DNA from: Phaffia rhodozyma
Lineage: Eukaryota > Basidiomycota > Tremellomycetes > Cystofilobasidiales > Mrakiaceae
Length of the DNA stretch: 64,000 nt
Assembly (NCBI GenBank): GCA_014706385.1
Contig: JACGZH010000004.1
Coordinates: 1,798,001-1,862,000, forward strand
Reading direction: 5' to 3'
Below are positions 46,075-57,391 of this stretch, one piece after another. Position 1 is the stretch's first letter. Each line of letters begins with the position of its first letter. The translations under genes and the position numbers were made by a program. The notes beneath the pieces are model-generated. The model was not told the origin of the DNA. It ran no database searches and saw nothing but the letters and a program-made list of their open reading frames with translations.

Positions 46075-48385
46075 TTACATGATCCAACAAACGAGATAGA
46101 CGAGCTTAGTAGCTGCGAAGAACGTACACGTACAATCATTTTGCCAACCATAATGATCCCTATCAGACTTACTTCTCCCAGGCTTTGACCGATCTGGGCT
46201 ATAATTTCTCCTAGAACCCATCTCGTTTCCGCCCCCGCTATCAACTGAGCTTGTCTTCGATCTTCCTTTGAACTGACTTCTTGCTGGATCCGCTCTGAGC
46301 GCTAATCTTCGTTGATGGCTCAGCACTACCTGCTGATGGTGTTGTTGTTGCTTGTTTTGAGAAGCAGGAAGCCTACTGAAGTCTGAGTCATCGTTCATCG
46401 TCTTGAAGGGGTGTGTGCCAGACGAAGTCGATCGGTGTGGCGATGGGCCAGATTCCGGTAGAAATCCTACAGAATTATTGAGCTTGGGATTGAAACTAGG
46501 ACTAGTATCGGAAGGGTTTATGTTGATCGGCGTTCGAATGTTCTGAATTGGTATAGTGATGGTTGAGTCGTCAGATGTATGTCATCCTTTCAATGAAGCC
46601 AAAACTGGACTTGAGCTCTCACACGTGAAGAGGATAATCCCATCTCGACAGAAGATTCCATAGCAGTTCGACCTTGTTGCCTGAACGAATTTGTTCGTGG
46701 AAGACGACCTTGTTCAGAAACGGATTGAATATTTGAATCATTAAAGACGTTTTCTCCGGACCCTACGAGAAATGTTCTGCGCTTAAGCTGTCGACACGAA
46801 CAGACCGATAGAGGCGAAGGTTAGTTGATCCTGACGATCTAACAATCTTGGTAGATGATGCAGAGATCACGCATCGTACCTTGTCATAATTATTCTAGAT
46901 TGATCGTCAAGTTTGTGTACAAAAATTCTCAGCATGATAACGAGGACTAAAAGTAGGAAGTTACTTACCTTAAGCTTTCCATATTCCCTTTCCTTCTCCC
47001 TGGACTGTTCAAGTACGTCTCGAACCTTGCGCCTTTCTGTATTCAGATCTCGTTCGAAGACTTTGGGGGAGACCTGTTAAGATTTGTTTTTTTAACGACC
47101 GAGGAATGAACAGAAACTCAACTGCGAAGCTTGTTTGAAAGCACTTAAGACGACTCAAATCAGCATGCTACTCACAATCTACGAATGACATTGAGCCGAA
47201 AGGACAAGAAAGGCTCACTTTGAATCTCTCCTTTAGCTGCGCCAGATCAAGAAAGGGAGACAACACATAACTCGTTATTAAGAGGGATATATGCTCTCGA
47301 ATGACTCAAAGACGCAAGACAACGTACATATTGCGATCTCCCTTTCTAGGGCCAATCCTCTATCTTGGCTTTTATGCAACATCATGGCCTGATACGCTCT
47401 GTTCGAACATGAGAGTACGGTCCCGATTAGTTATATGCGTAAGTACAACTGATACATGTATTTGTTTGACAAACGCTTCCTGCGTGATTTGATATTGCCA
47501 GAAGCTGAGGGCTCTATTCAATAGAAAATAAGAAATCTCAGCAGGACACGCGTTTGAAATTTGAGTTGAAAGTTGGAAGAGATTACTTACCGACTACATA
47601 TTTCCATGATGATTGAAGGTCTAACCAGATAAGAAAATAGCTCAAGTAATTATCAACAGCCCATGACGTCCATATGTGCGCTTCGAATAAAGACTCACGA
47701 CAATCCACTCAAGACAGACGTTCTGTAGTCATTGCTTGGATTGAGACTGCAAATTACCACATCATCTGGTTCCGAGAGTTGGGATTCGCCTACAGATAAC
47801 CATAATAAGAGCTCACGCCGCTAAAAAACTCGTATCCATAGATTCCGTGTGCAAAGACAGATAAGTACTTACAGGCTGGACACAGCCGAGAGGACTTGAA
47901 AAGACGTTCCGCGCATTCGACTATATGCAGCCATTTTAAGAATATAGGAGGTTTAGAGATGAATTGGTGGATCAGACGGCGAGGTTACAAAGTACACTTA
48001 CTACAAAATATGTCTGCATCAGGTGTTTTCAACATACAACAAGGCAATTGGTCGACCCGAAATCTTCCGTAGTGATGAACTCATGAAAAAGTGGGCTTAC
48101 GAGAGCACTATATGCGCAATTTCAGTGGGATCAAAAGCGTCAGTTAGATATGTTCGACAATGATTGTCGATGACAAGCACGTACAGTGGTTACTACGGCT
48201 CTGCCTTGTTCAGCAAGGAGCTTTCGACAGGAGCTTCGATAGGGAGAAGATCGAAGGGGTGGAAGGTCAAGAACAACAGAGCAGCTAGTGAGTTGATATC
48301 GAACTGGAGGCAAATAGTTGAACGTGCCAGCAACCATCTTGACCTACCGTAGATTGTTACATCTCAATTCGTTCTCTGCTGACAT
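46075..48385 (-). CDS. HEI10: HEI10/CCNB1IP1-type RING E3 ligase (meiotic crossover factor)
   Basis: Probable ubiquitin/SUMO ligase that marks crossover sites on meiotic chromosomes in other eukaryotes. Exons read leftwards: 48385-48348, 48233-48185, 48107-48101, 48013-48002, 47920-47873, 47789-47699, 47620-47591, 47513-47475, 47398-47328, about 47236-47219, 47073-46969, then several more to about 46075. They give LRCNNLRSCRKLLAEQGRAV, then VVTTCSHIFCIECAERLF and RLCPAC (RING), SEPDDVVICSLNPSNDYRTS, SRALSFWQYQITQEA, and the coiled-coil FERDLNTERRKVRDVLEQSR. The tail is Gln/Arg/Ser-rich. The core RING motif CSHIFC is carried by exons of 7 and 12 nt. The join from 47328 to 47236 does not keep phase in my model, so a small exon or border is missing; the 3' end is also approximate. 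Confidence 0.8.
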
Positions 48386-48854
48386 TATAATTGAGCAAAA
48401 TGAATCCGAGGTCAGAAAGACACAAAGGATACACAAGATGATGAGTGACAGTTAAGAGAAAGAAATTGATGGATGATATTGGAAAGCTAGGAACAGGCCA
48501 AAGTGGTGAAGCAGGGTTGACAGCGTTTTCAAAGCGACTGGCTGTTCTTGCCTAACTTCATCAGTTTTTCATCTCTCAGAAGGCTTTTTGAATCTTTTCA
48601 GACTTTCATTCTGATTGTTAGTTTGTCAGTTCAGCAATCTCAACGTCGTGTTAGTCTGAACGAGCGATCATCAGAAACAATTGTAACGAGCTTGCTTGGA
48701 TTCAATAGAGAAACGTCGAGAGATTGACAAAACACGACGAGATCCAGTTGTCCCTAAGGTGGTCACGTGACGACTTGAAAAGCAACGTCTCAACAGACCT
48801 TCAATCATTCTAACCATCACAACCATAACAACCAAAGCGTTCATTCGGTCAGAT
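48386..48854. promoter_or_regulatory. Divergent promoter region, HEI10-like gene and signal peptide peptidase
   Basis: 469 bp between two outward-facing start codons. A GGTCACGTGACG E-box-type palindrome lies at about 48761-48772. No gene supported. Confidence 0.4.
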
Positions 48855-50795
48855 ATGGACCGAGGTCTTCTCCAAGCATATGCGTCCACAATATCCCTTG
48901 CGATTCTTCCGTGGGTTAGCTATCTCGCCTATTCTACTGTTTTGCTCTTCAATTAAACAAGCTGATGTTTTGCGTTTGATAAATACATGATAGAATCGTG
49001 ATGGGGTCTTTCGGATCTCTAAAGGTTAGTCTGTGCCATTCTTTATAATGATTATAGTGATGACCAGAAATGCGCAGAGAATACCACCTGATACAAAGGT
49101 TTTCATTGATCCATGTTGATTTTGTATGTTTAGACATCCAAACGATCAAAGCGCCTTCTTCGTGAGCGGTCCCCAAGACGATCGAAATCCAAAACCGACG
49201 AAGACCCTGGATCGGATGATGAGGATGAGGACGATGAATACGAAGGTGACGTCGACCGGATTTCGTTCAGTGATGCATGGATGTTTCCAATCCTTGGCAG
49301 TTGCATGCTCGGCGGTCTCTACCTGTTGTTCAAAGTAAGCTCATTCAGGTCAATATCAATGAGCGTCACTGATGTCTTTGATGTTTGCATTTATAATAGT
49401 ATGTAGATAAAATTTGGATCAATTGGTTCGTAGGATGGTATTTCACTCTTGCAGGGGTCGTTGCAGTCTTTGAGGTTCGTTCTTTCTTCACTTTCGTGTG
49501 ATCTTGCGTCCTCAGACTCAGAGTTTTCCATCTACTGCAATACACGAATAGACCAGTTCCACTGTCTTGAAATGGATTACCCCTGGCGCCGTATCTACCC
49601 GACTACCGGAGTACAAGATCGATATCGCTGAAAACTCCAAGAGTGAGTTTGTTTGTTTGTTTGATCTATATGATAGAGACTTATCCACTTACCTCCAATG
49701 TGTCTAATAATATGTCTTATCAGAGTTTTTCTCGGCTACTTTGCCTTTGGTTTCCTTGGCTTCAATTCCACTTTCTCTGGCTATTCCATACGTGTATGCA
49801 ACTCAACAGAAGCCTTGGTGGGCCAATAACGTGTAAGCAGATCATTTTCTTGGCGTAACGAAGGGAGAAAATTCTCGAGATGATCCTCAAAACGTTTACT
49901 TCTCTTTACGGCAGTCTCGGATTTTCGTTCGCCCACACCGCCATCCAACTTATGAAGCTAGACTCATTCATCACGGGTGCGACTCTTCTCGGCGGTCTGT
50001 TCTTCTACGACATTTTCTGGGTCTTTGGAACCGAAGTTATGGTGTCTGTAGCCAAAGGGTTGGATGCACCGGTCAAGCTAGTCTTTCCCAAGGATCCAGG
50101 GATGACCGGTGCCCAAGGATACTCCATGTTGGGACTGGGAGACATCGTTATCCCAGGTTCGTCTGCAACTGTATTCTCTTGTTTCCTTTGTATGAATTTT
50201 ACTTATGCTAAGCTGGGTAACCCAACCTCATACAACACAGGTATCTTTATTGCTCTTGCTTTGCGATACGATTTCTCTCTAGCCTCTCGTCGATGCCTAC
50301 CGAAGCCTCTGCGAGCATCGGCCTCATTTCCCAAACCATACTTCTTGGCTACAATGGTCGCCTACGTGCTCGGTCTCGTCACTACCATCGGGGTAATGCA
50401 TACCTTCCGAGCTGCCCAACCGGCGCTCTTGTACTTGAGTCCTGCGTGCGGTAAGCTCCAGCTGCTCCGTTTAGTAAAGTTCACAGAATATGATCCGTCA
50501 TGCTGACTGTATATGTCCGAAACTCTATTCAGTTGGCGCGGTCGCGCTAGTCGCTCTTGTGAAGGGTGAATTTGCCTTGCTCTGGAAGTGGGGAGACGGC
50601 GATGATGATGCGGAAGAGGTCGAGCGGGCCAAGAAACTCAAGAAAGAGAATCAAAAAGATGTGGAGGTTGAGAGTGATAGAGAGAGCAAGGTTGAGGGAA
50701 ATGAAGAAAATACAGAAGAAAAGGTGGATTTGTTAGGAAGTGCATTAAGCGAAGGACTTGGAACAGAGGGAATGCGGCTGAGAAGTCTGAACTGA
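48855..50795 (+). CDS. Signal peptide peptidase (GxGD intramembrane aspartyl protease)
   Basis: Multi-pass ER protease cutting leftover signal peptides within the membrane. Nine exons (48855-48910, 48994-49024, 49134-49334, 49400-49474, 49552-49642, 49724-49832, 49915-50156, 50241-50450, 50533-50795) close to 425 aa. The two catalytic motifs are intact: FFYDIFWVFGTEVM (YD) and SMLGLGDIVIPG (GxGD), with the C-terminal PAL motif in AQPALLYLSPAC. Additional landmarks are FSDAWMFPILGSCMLGGLYL and ALALRYDFS. The C-terminal 75 residues are a highly charged Glu/Lys tail after the last membrane segment. Divergently arranged with the HEI10-like gene. Confidence 0.95.
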
Positions 50796-51347
50796 TGTAA
50801 ACATACAATTCGGTGGACTTTGCTTGCATCTTGATTTGCTTTGCGTTGATTCAAGAATGAATCGATGATTAGATCAATGAAAATAAAGTCGTGTGTGGTC
50901 GGTTGACAAAAACGCAACGATGATCGAATCGATTACGTGTGCAGTCGGAATAAGAAAAGAGAAAAACAACCACTAGGACGACAGACACCTAGTCCAAATC
51001 GCCAAACTCCTTCTTCCTGGCTTGGTCGTCCTCCCATCTCGACGTCATCCACTCTATTCACCCGGATCATCAACCGATTATTTGAAAGGCTGAAAGACTT
51101 CCAAGGTAAGATCCTTTCCAAAGGTTTTCTCTCTTCATTCAGAATTCGAATCTCTAGCCGTATGTATCTTCGTCGGCGGTGCCCGGCTAAACATTTACCG
51201 TTTCTGCTCGACAATGATATCGTCCGTTCTATCCATCTGTTCAACTCATGTCAGATTGAAACTTTAGTAGTACGTACACTCTCTCCTGGTCTTCCACATA
51301 CATTCACATTCGGTGGATCAATAGAGGAAGCCAAGATCGTTGACCTT
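50796..51347 (+). other. Region upstream of the peroxin, with a possible extra 5' coding exon
   Basis: 552 bp after the peptidase stop. An open frame in register with the peroxin runs from 50937 but lacks an ATG at its start; inside it ATG 51161 (MYLRRRCPAKHLPF) is possible. I cannot decide whether the peroxin begins here, through another exon, or at 51348. Confidence 0.35.
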
Positions 51348-53922
51348 ATGTCGGTTTTTGAAACTCCTCTGACAGACCCTTACATCCAAGTTCTTTACGC
51401 CCCGATCTATCCTGCATCTCTTCCCTCCAGACACTCTGGGCTACCTCTAACTCTCAAAACAACTATCATGTCTGACGTCCTGACATCCGCATCTCCACCC
51501 ATATCAAGGTTTCTGCTGATTTCTGCTCCTGTAGTAGCTGGCGCCCGAAAGGGCTTAGAGATCCTTCTCTGGAGGGATCCTGAGAGAGGCTGGAGTTGGG
51601 GAGTTATCCTCGCATGGTGGGTCGTGTGCTTAGGTGGAACGGAGATTTTGAAGTTTGTCTATCTCATTTATTTCTATCAAAGAACTCTACTCGTTCTTCA
51701 GATAGCTCTTCACTGTTTTCTCAAAAAGAGTTTAGATGACTGATTATTCATCTGTTTATACTTTCCAGATACTTCCTTCCGCCACTAGTGTTGTTAGGAT
51801 ATCTATATCCGTCCCTCCCTAGGCTTTACGATGTTCTCCTCTTTCGATTCAACAAAAGCTCTTCACTTCGCTACTTGACCCCTCGTCCAGCATCTCTCTT
51901 GTCGAAACCCGCCACGTCTCAGACGATCCTACAGGCGGTCTCAAACTACTCGGCTGTTCACGCTTTGCTCGCCCAGACCTGGCCGCCTCGCTGGCTCAGT
52001 CATTCGAAAGAAGAGTGGGAGAATGGACACTGGAAAAGAGTCTTGAGAAGATTGATTGGGATTTGGGCTGTCTGGGTATTGGCAGGACTGATACTGGGGC
52101 CAAGAGTAGTAAGTAAAACATATGCACCTTCAGTACGTTGGCGTCGCAAACTGATGCGACTTTCCAATTCTCGCAAGACTTTGGGAACTGTGGGAGCAGT
52201 CATTCTCTTTCTCCCGTCTCCATATGTACATCCCATCCAGACTGCTTTTCAATCATCATATCACCTCAATCGCCTGTTCCTCTTTCTTTCACTTCTCGTC
52301 TTGGGACCGTCAGCTAGCACACCACCATCATCTGAAACCCAGCTGTTCGCATGGGCGTGGTCGGCTTCAGCCACACAGGCTCTTTTGGGTTCGGACAGTG
52401 GAAGAGGAAGGACTTTAGGTGTAAAGTCCCTGCTAATGGGTCTTAGGCGAAGTACCAGGACTACGGGAAACACGGACGGCAAGAATGGAGGCACCGTAGA
52501 ATCGACAAAGGAAGAAGAGGAAGAGAAAGAATGGGAGGAGGAACCGGTCGTGTTTAGGTTCGAGGTGATCGAAAACCAGAGATGGTGGTTAGCTTTGGAT
52601 TGGACGGCGACCTTAGCACCCGGGGACCGGCCTGTTTGGTATGTGTAGCTCAACCTGTTCCTCTTAAAGCCTGTATGTTGACCTGTTGATCTCCCGGACG
52701 GATTTATGTCAGGTGCGACACATACTTAAATCCAACCCCCGCACCCCCTTCTTTCACCCTCCCTCTGGCGCACACAGTGACTGTGCCCAGCACTACCCGG
52801 CCAAACTACGATGAAGTCCGAACGGCATCCTGGCGATGGGCAGAGGACGAATGGTCGGTCCTACGTAACATCGAAGGCCAATTCAAGTCATCTTTTGTGC
52901 CTCCTAAGCTGTCAGAAAGTCCAACAAACGCCCATCACCCACTTCCCGCTACTAGTGGTCAACCTTCCAGAAACCCTGGTAGCTCAAATGGTGTTTCCAG
53001 TGGAAACTCAAGTGGATCCATCACGATATCGAATAGGATGTCTTTGGGCGAACAAGCGCTTTCTCGTGGTCTCGAAAGGCTCAAAGCAGCCACAACATCA
53101 GCTGGTCCTTCTGCAGCTCATCCTCCTAATGGATCGTCGGGCTCAACTTCTACGGGCATAGTCGGATCGCTCAGCTTCTCTAATCTTACCGGTGTCACTC
53201 ATCCGGGGGGCACAAGCCAAAGCCCGACTTCCCAACCGAAACGATCGAGCTCAATCTCTTCCGCGCTTTCCATCCCCAGTTCAAGTTCGGTAGATGGAGA
53301 GCGCAAAACATTGTTCGCGATGAGCCTCCAGGGTGGAGGCGAGGTCTTAGCTGGAGAGGCGAAGAACGTCGTCGGAGGACATGGGGGGGCATTGGGATTA
53401 GGAATGGTCGAATGCGAAGATCTGGAGGCGAGGACTGATGAAATCGGTTGGAGCTATGGCGGGAACAAATGGGAGGGCATGACTGCCAAAGGAGGCTTAG
53501 GAAAGTTCACCCGTCGTCGAAGATGGACTCGTAAAGCAATTTGTACCGAACACGTCGTCCTTGTTCCGTCATCCTACAAAATACCCGAAGCACCCGCCCG
53601 ACCGTCGATCTCTTCAGTCGACACAACCGTTCCATCAGCAGCACCCATACTTGTTTCCCATGATCCTTTTTTGACTTCCGCGGTTACGACCTCATCGGTG
53701 TCGATTCACTCTGCAACGGCGGCAGGGACGATGACGACGACAGAAGCCGGTAACAAAGAAGCGATGGCAACGACTACGGCTGTGAAAGAGCCTGTCGGAG
53801 TGGCTGTGCCAAGACCGAGGGCAGGATCGGAAACAGGTGGAGGAGGAATCAAAGGAGAGGTCACGAATGCAGGTGCATCAGCAGGTGACGCACTAAAACT
53901 TCGACTGAAAAGACTTGTTTGA
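51348..53922 (+). CDS. Dysferlin-domain peroxin of the Pex23/Pex30 family
   Basis: ER/peroxisome membrane protein regulating peroxisome number and pre-peroxisomal vesicle sites. Exons 51348-51652, 51769-52108, 52178-52638 and 52713-53922 give 771 aa if translation starts at MSVFETPLTDPYIQVLY. The N-terminal half has paired hydrophobic segments (GVILAWWVVCLGGTEILKYF; LIGIWAVWVLAGLILGP; TLGTVGAVILFLPSPY), as in reticulon-like Pex30 proteins. The dysferlin domain is split by a Ser/Gly-rich insert: DysFN as VVFRFEVIENQRWWLALDW with APGDRPVWCDTYLNP and ASWRWAEDEWSV; DysFC as GWSYGGNKWEGMTAKGG and GKFTRRRRWTRKAI. The proposed intron 52109-52177 is 69 nt with no stop, so it could also be read through. 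The true 5' end is uncertain. Confidence 0.85.
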
Positions 53923-54022
53923 TATGCTCATCAAGTCCTCAAAAGAAAAGGGCTTTCTTCACATAAATAAAATGACAAGTATGCTCATTATGGGCACTTT
54001 GTATTCGATATCATGATTCATC

Positions 54023-56731
54023 TCATATTTTGATGGACAAATTCTCTACTTTCTGAACCAACTCTGCATCCTTCTTCTCCTGCACCCTATGCGTCTGTTC
54101 GTCATTCGCGCCGCCCTCCTCCTCCCTCTTCTCCGAGCTCTCTGCCACTGCGGCGGCAGCAGCTTCCTCCATATCACCTTGTTTGCCCTCCGCTCTCCGG
54201 GGTTTGAAAAGTCCAGCTTGACGAACATCAGAAACGATATCAAGGACCCTGTTCCTCGTTTGAGTTTCTTGCTGCGGTGTGAATGGGAGTCTTCTTCGAC
54301 CTTTGTAGAGAGAAGAATAGGGGTGGTTCATCGGAGAGTAAGGTTAAAGACGATTAACTATATAGGATGAACGCAAGATGAATAGAGAACATACCAATGA
54401 TCGCCCATGATCGAGTAGACGGGATTCTTAAAGCCTCTCGTTCCCATTCCCAGCCGCATGACCAGCCCAAGCTGCGGTGATGCGAAAAGGTCGAGTTTTA
54501 TTCAGAGTCAGCGAGACCTGGGATGAGAAAAAGAGAAAAGGAATAGAAAAGAGAAGGAGCTAGCGCACCCAGCCAGCCAAGCTAGATAAGCTCCATATCG
54601 ACCGGCAGAGGCCTGTCCTAAGCTTCTCTCTACGTCCAATTGGGATCGACCAGGCGGGACGGTCGCTTGTGGAATTGTGTACTTCATCTGGGTGAACTTA
54701 TTGCTCAGAGTGTGCCTGAAGGGAGGATGAGTAGAACAACGAGACATGACGTTAACAGAAGAGAGAAGATATGTATATCAGTAGAATTAGAGGAGACTTG
54801 CAGACAACAGGGGATATTGATGAAACCGGATTCGGGCGTTAACGCAGCAATGACAGGGATCCAAGGCTATCATCGGAAAGCACCAACATATTGAGTTACA
54901 AACGAATCAAGGAAGACGGTGTCAAAAAGAGAGAAGAGTAAAATCAACCTACTGTCATCTCATCAGCGTGATTTCCGATGAAAAACGAGCCCTTCTCGAA
55001 CGGCCCGAAGTTCTCATCTTGACAGCTCTCAAGCAACGCCGTCGGATTAACTGCGTGTTTCTTCAGACGATCTTGGGTGGTTGATGGGTATGCTGACCAT
55101 GTCTTTCTAGGTCGAAGCTCGAGACCTTGTCCGACGTATCCTTCCGAGGACAGGATATGAACCAACTGTCATGATCACAGAGATATTCCTGACTTGAGAC
55201 CAAATATACAACGCATGGGTGCGATGAAAGCAGGAAGTACGAACTAGACCATTTCCGCAGCCAACATCTACGAAGCCACCAGGAGGAGCCCCCCAGCTAG
55301 CTCGGATATCATCTTTGCCCTTCTCTTCGGGCAATATGAGCGCCTGTCGAGGAGTTGAGACAGCCGGGTATGTATCCTTCCAGAGGAGGATCAAAAACGT
55401 CGCAATGGCAACATCCTGTGCGGCCAAGGGACGCGCGCAAGTACAAAAGATGAGACAGGTTGAATAGAAGAGATGATCCAGAGCAAAACCGAATAAGAAG
55501 AGGGAGAACGTACTTTCCAGACATGTCTATCATGAGAAGGTACGCAACTTCGTCAGCATCTTTGGTTATTAGAGGGAGAAAAGGCAGTCTGACGTTGACA
55601 AAGACTGAAATTGAAGAGAAAGAAACACTGGAAAACAACGAAATCAAGAAAGAACGACGCCGATCAAACTAACCTCTTAACGTCTTCCTTTCCGGCTTTC
55701 GATTCCGAGATGACTCTAGACTCCAGATGAGCGTATTTCTCTTTCAACTCTAGGTACAAGTCTTGGTAACTGTTTCGTTCGACGACCGTCTGCAAAACCC
55801 GCATGCGCGCAAAGAAAGTCAATTCGTCTTCTTGTAGATTTTGCAGACGACTATCGTGAAGCCTCTGTGAAACGCACATCGTGTTGAACTCTTTTTTCAT
55901 AGCCTTCCTGAACGCCACGTCCGTTTCTATAAGTCAAACCTGTGATTATGAACAAAGTTTGATCAGAACATGAAAGGACCAGCGCCAGATCAAGACACAG
56001 ACAAGCGAGAGAGCAAGAAGAGACTCACGAAGCAAATTTAGGCATGTCCGGTAGATTTTATGATTCTCGTCAATCTTCTTTGAGTCAAACAGCTCGACGG
56101 AGATCACAAGGCGTCCTAACGTCGACTGATCCGGCTCGTCATCCTTGGCGGCGAGGTAGGTAAACCTGACTTTTTTAACGGCTGGGTGATAGAACGGTAT
56201 ATCCTGCTCTTTATTGACCAGACAAACATACTCGACCACGCCATGTTGCCCTTGATACTCATCTTGACTGGGTTCTGATCGATGGAACACTACGAGTTGG
56301 TTGAGAGCTTTGTCTCGCTTGGGCTGCCGAGGAAGGAGCCGACGGACGACCTGTCTGAAGGGTTTATAGGACAGTATTTGCGCATGATTGGGCAAGGCAG
56401 GAAAGGAGGCTGGGTCTGAGAGAAGAGAAGACTCGGAGAGAATGGTTGTTCTCAGAATAAGAGTCGAATGATGTTCCGGGTGAAGGACAAAGAGCGAGAG
56501 AGTTTGAAAAAACTGGCAGAGTTAGAGGCCAAGAGAATAAGCACCGGTCGAAGCGAGTAGAAATAGATAGGACACAAGAGACAAACGAACGACAGGGAGA
56601 GGGTAAGGGACCGGGCACGAGATGATTTCTACATTTCTCCCAACCGGTTCATCCAAGGACGAGGCGAGCAAACTGGAAGGCGCAAACTTGTGAGGCTCTG
56701 GCAGATGATCCTCTGTATGTTCAGCAGCCAT
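54023..56731 (-). CDS. TRM44: tRNA (uracil-44-2'-O)-methyltransferase
   Basis: AdoMet-dependent enzyme methylating U44 of tRNA-Ser. The start MAAEHTEDHLPEPHKFAPSS is at 56731 and the stop at 54023; about nine exons, with the borders not all fixed. Landmarks in order are LVVFHRSEPSQDEYQGQHGV (N-terminal part), YQDLYLELKEKYAHLESRV, DVAIATFLILLWKDTYP, the AdoMet loop GGFVDVGCGNGLV joined to VHILSSEGYVGQGLELRPR, SFFIGNHADEMT, GRYGAYLAWLAG and GWEWEREALRIPSTRSWAII. The last exon (54331-54023) encodes YKGRRRLPFTPQQETQTRNR and an Ala/Glu-rich tail. The stop lies only about 100 bp from the convergent peroxin stop (53922). Confidence 0.88.
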
Positions 56732-57391
56732 GATGAAGAAGGCTGATGAGATTTCCAGATTCTTTGGTCGAGCAACAGTAAAGTGTAGGAATCAGAAATA
56801 GCTGGGTATCGTGCGTAGGCTGCTTAGTCATATATACACAGCAAGTTTCACGTGACCTCCTGTAAACGTCATCAGGTCGCGTGGCGGTCGGCGCGTGGAG
56901 AGAGCGAGCGCGTGCAAGCCCGAACTTAAACTCCTTCCTCTTCGGCGCGTCCGATGGAGGGCAGAGAGACCTGCTCAAACTCTATGTGACCGGGTCCTGT
57001 TCTTGCTCACCTTTCTGCTTTGTTTTCAACACGTTTGGATCTAGTTGAGCATCAGATTGAATACTGGGTCGTTAGAATAACCTTGAAGAAGCTTATTTGA
57101 TAAGAATCACACTCGTACAACGAAAGAAAGGCCGCTCTGATCCGATGTATTGCTTGTCTCGTTCGATCGGGAATGACGCCCAGGGATTTGACAATCTTTC
57201 ATATGATTAGGCTCCATCGAGTTGGGGATTGTGCCCTGTACAGTTCCGACCAGCATCGTCCCTTCTCTTCAGGCCTTCTTCCTTTCCTTCCGTTCACCAC
57301 CTATCGCTGTCGTTCAACGTTGTCGCCACCACACTCATACCCTCCTCTGCCCGTATCGATAGCTCGATACGCTCGACTTCCTTCTCGAGAC
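56732..57391. promoter_or_regulatory. Divergent promoter region, TRM44 and MFS transporter
   Basis: 660 bp. An in-frame ATG exists at 57173, but the segment 57173-57391 reads as Arg/His/Ser/Pro-rich promoter-like DNA, so the transporter start is placed at 57392. No other gene supported. Confidence 0.4.
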
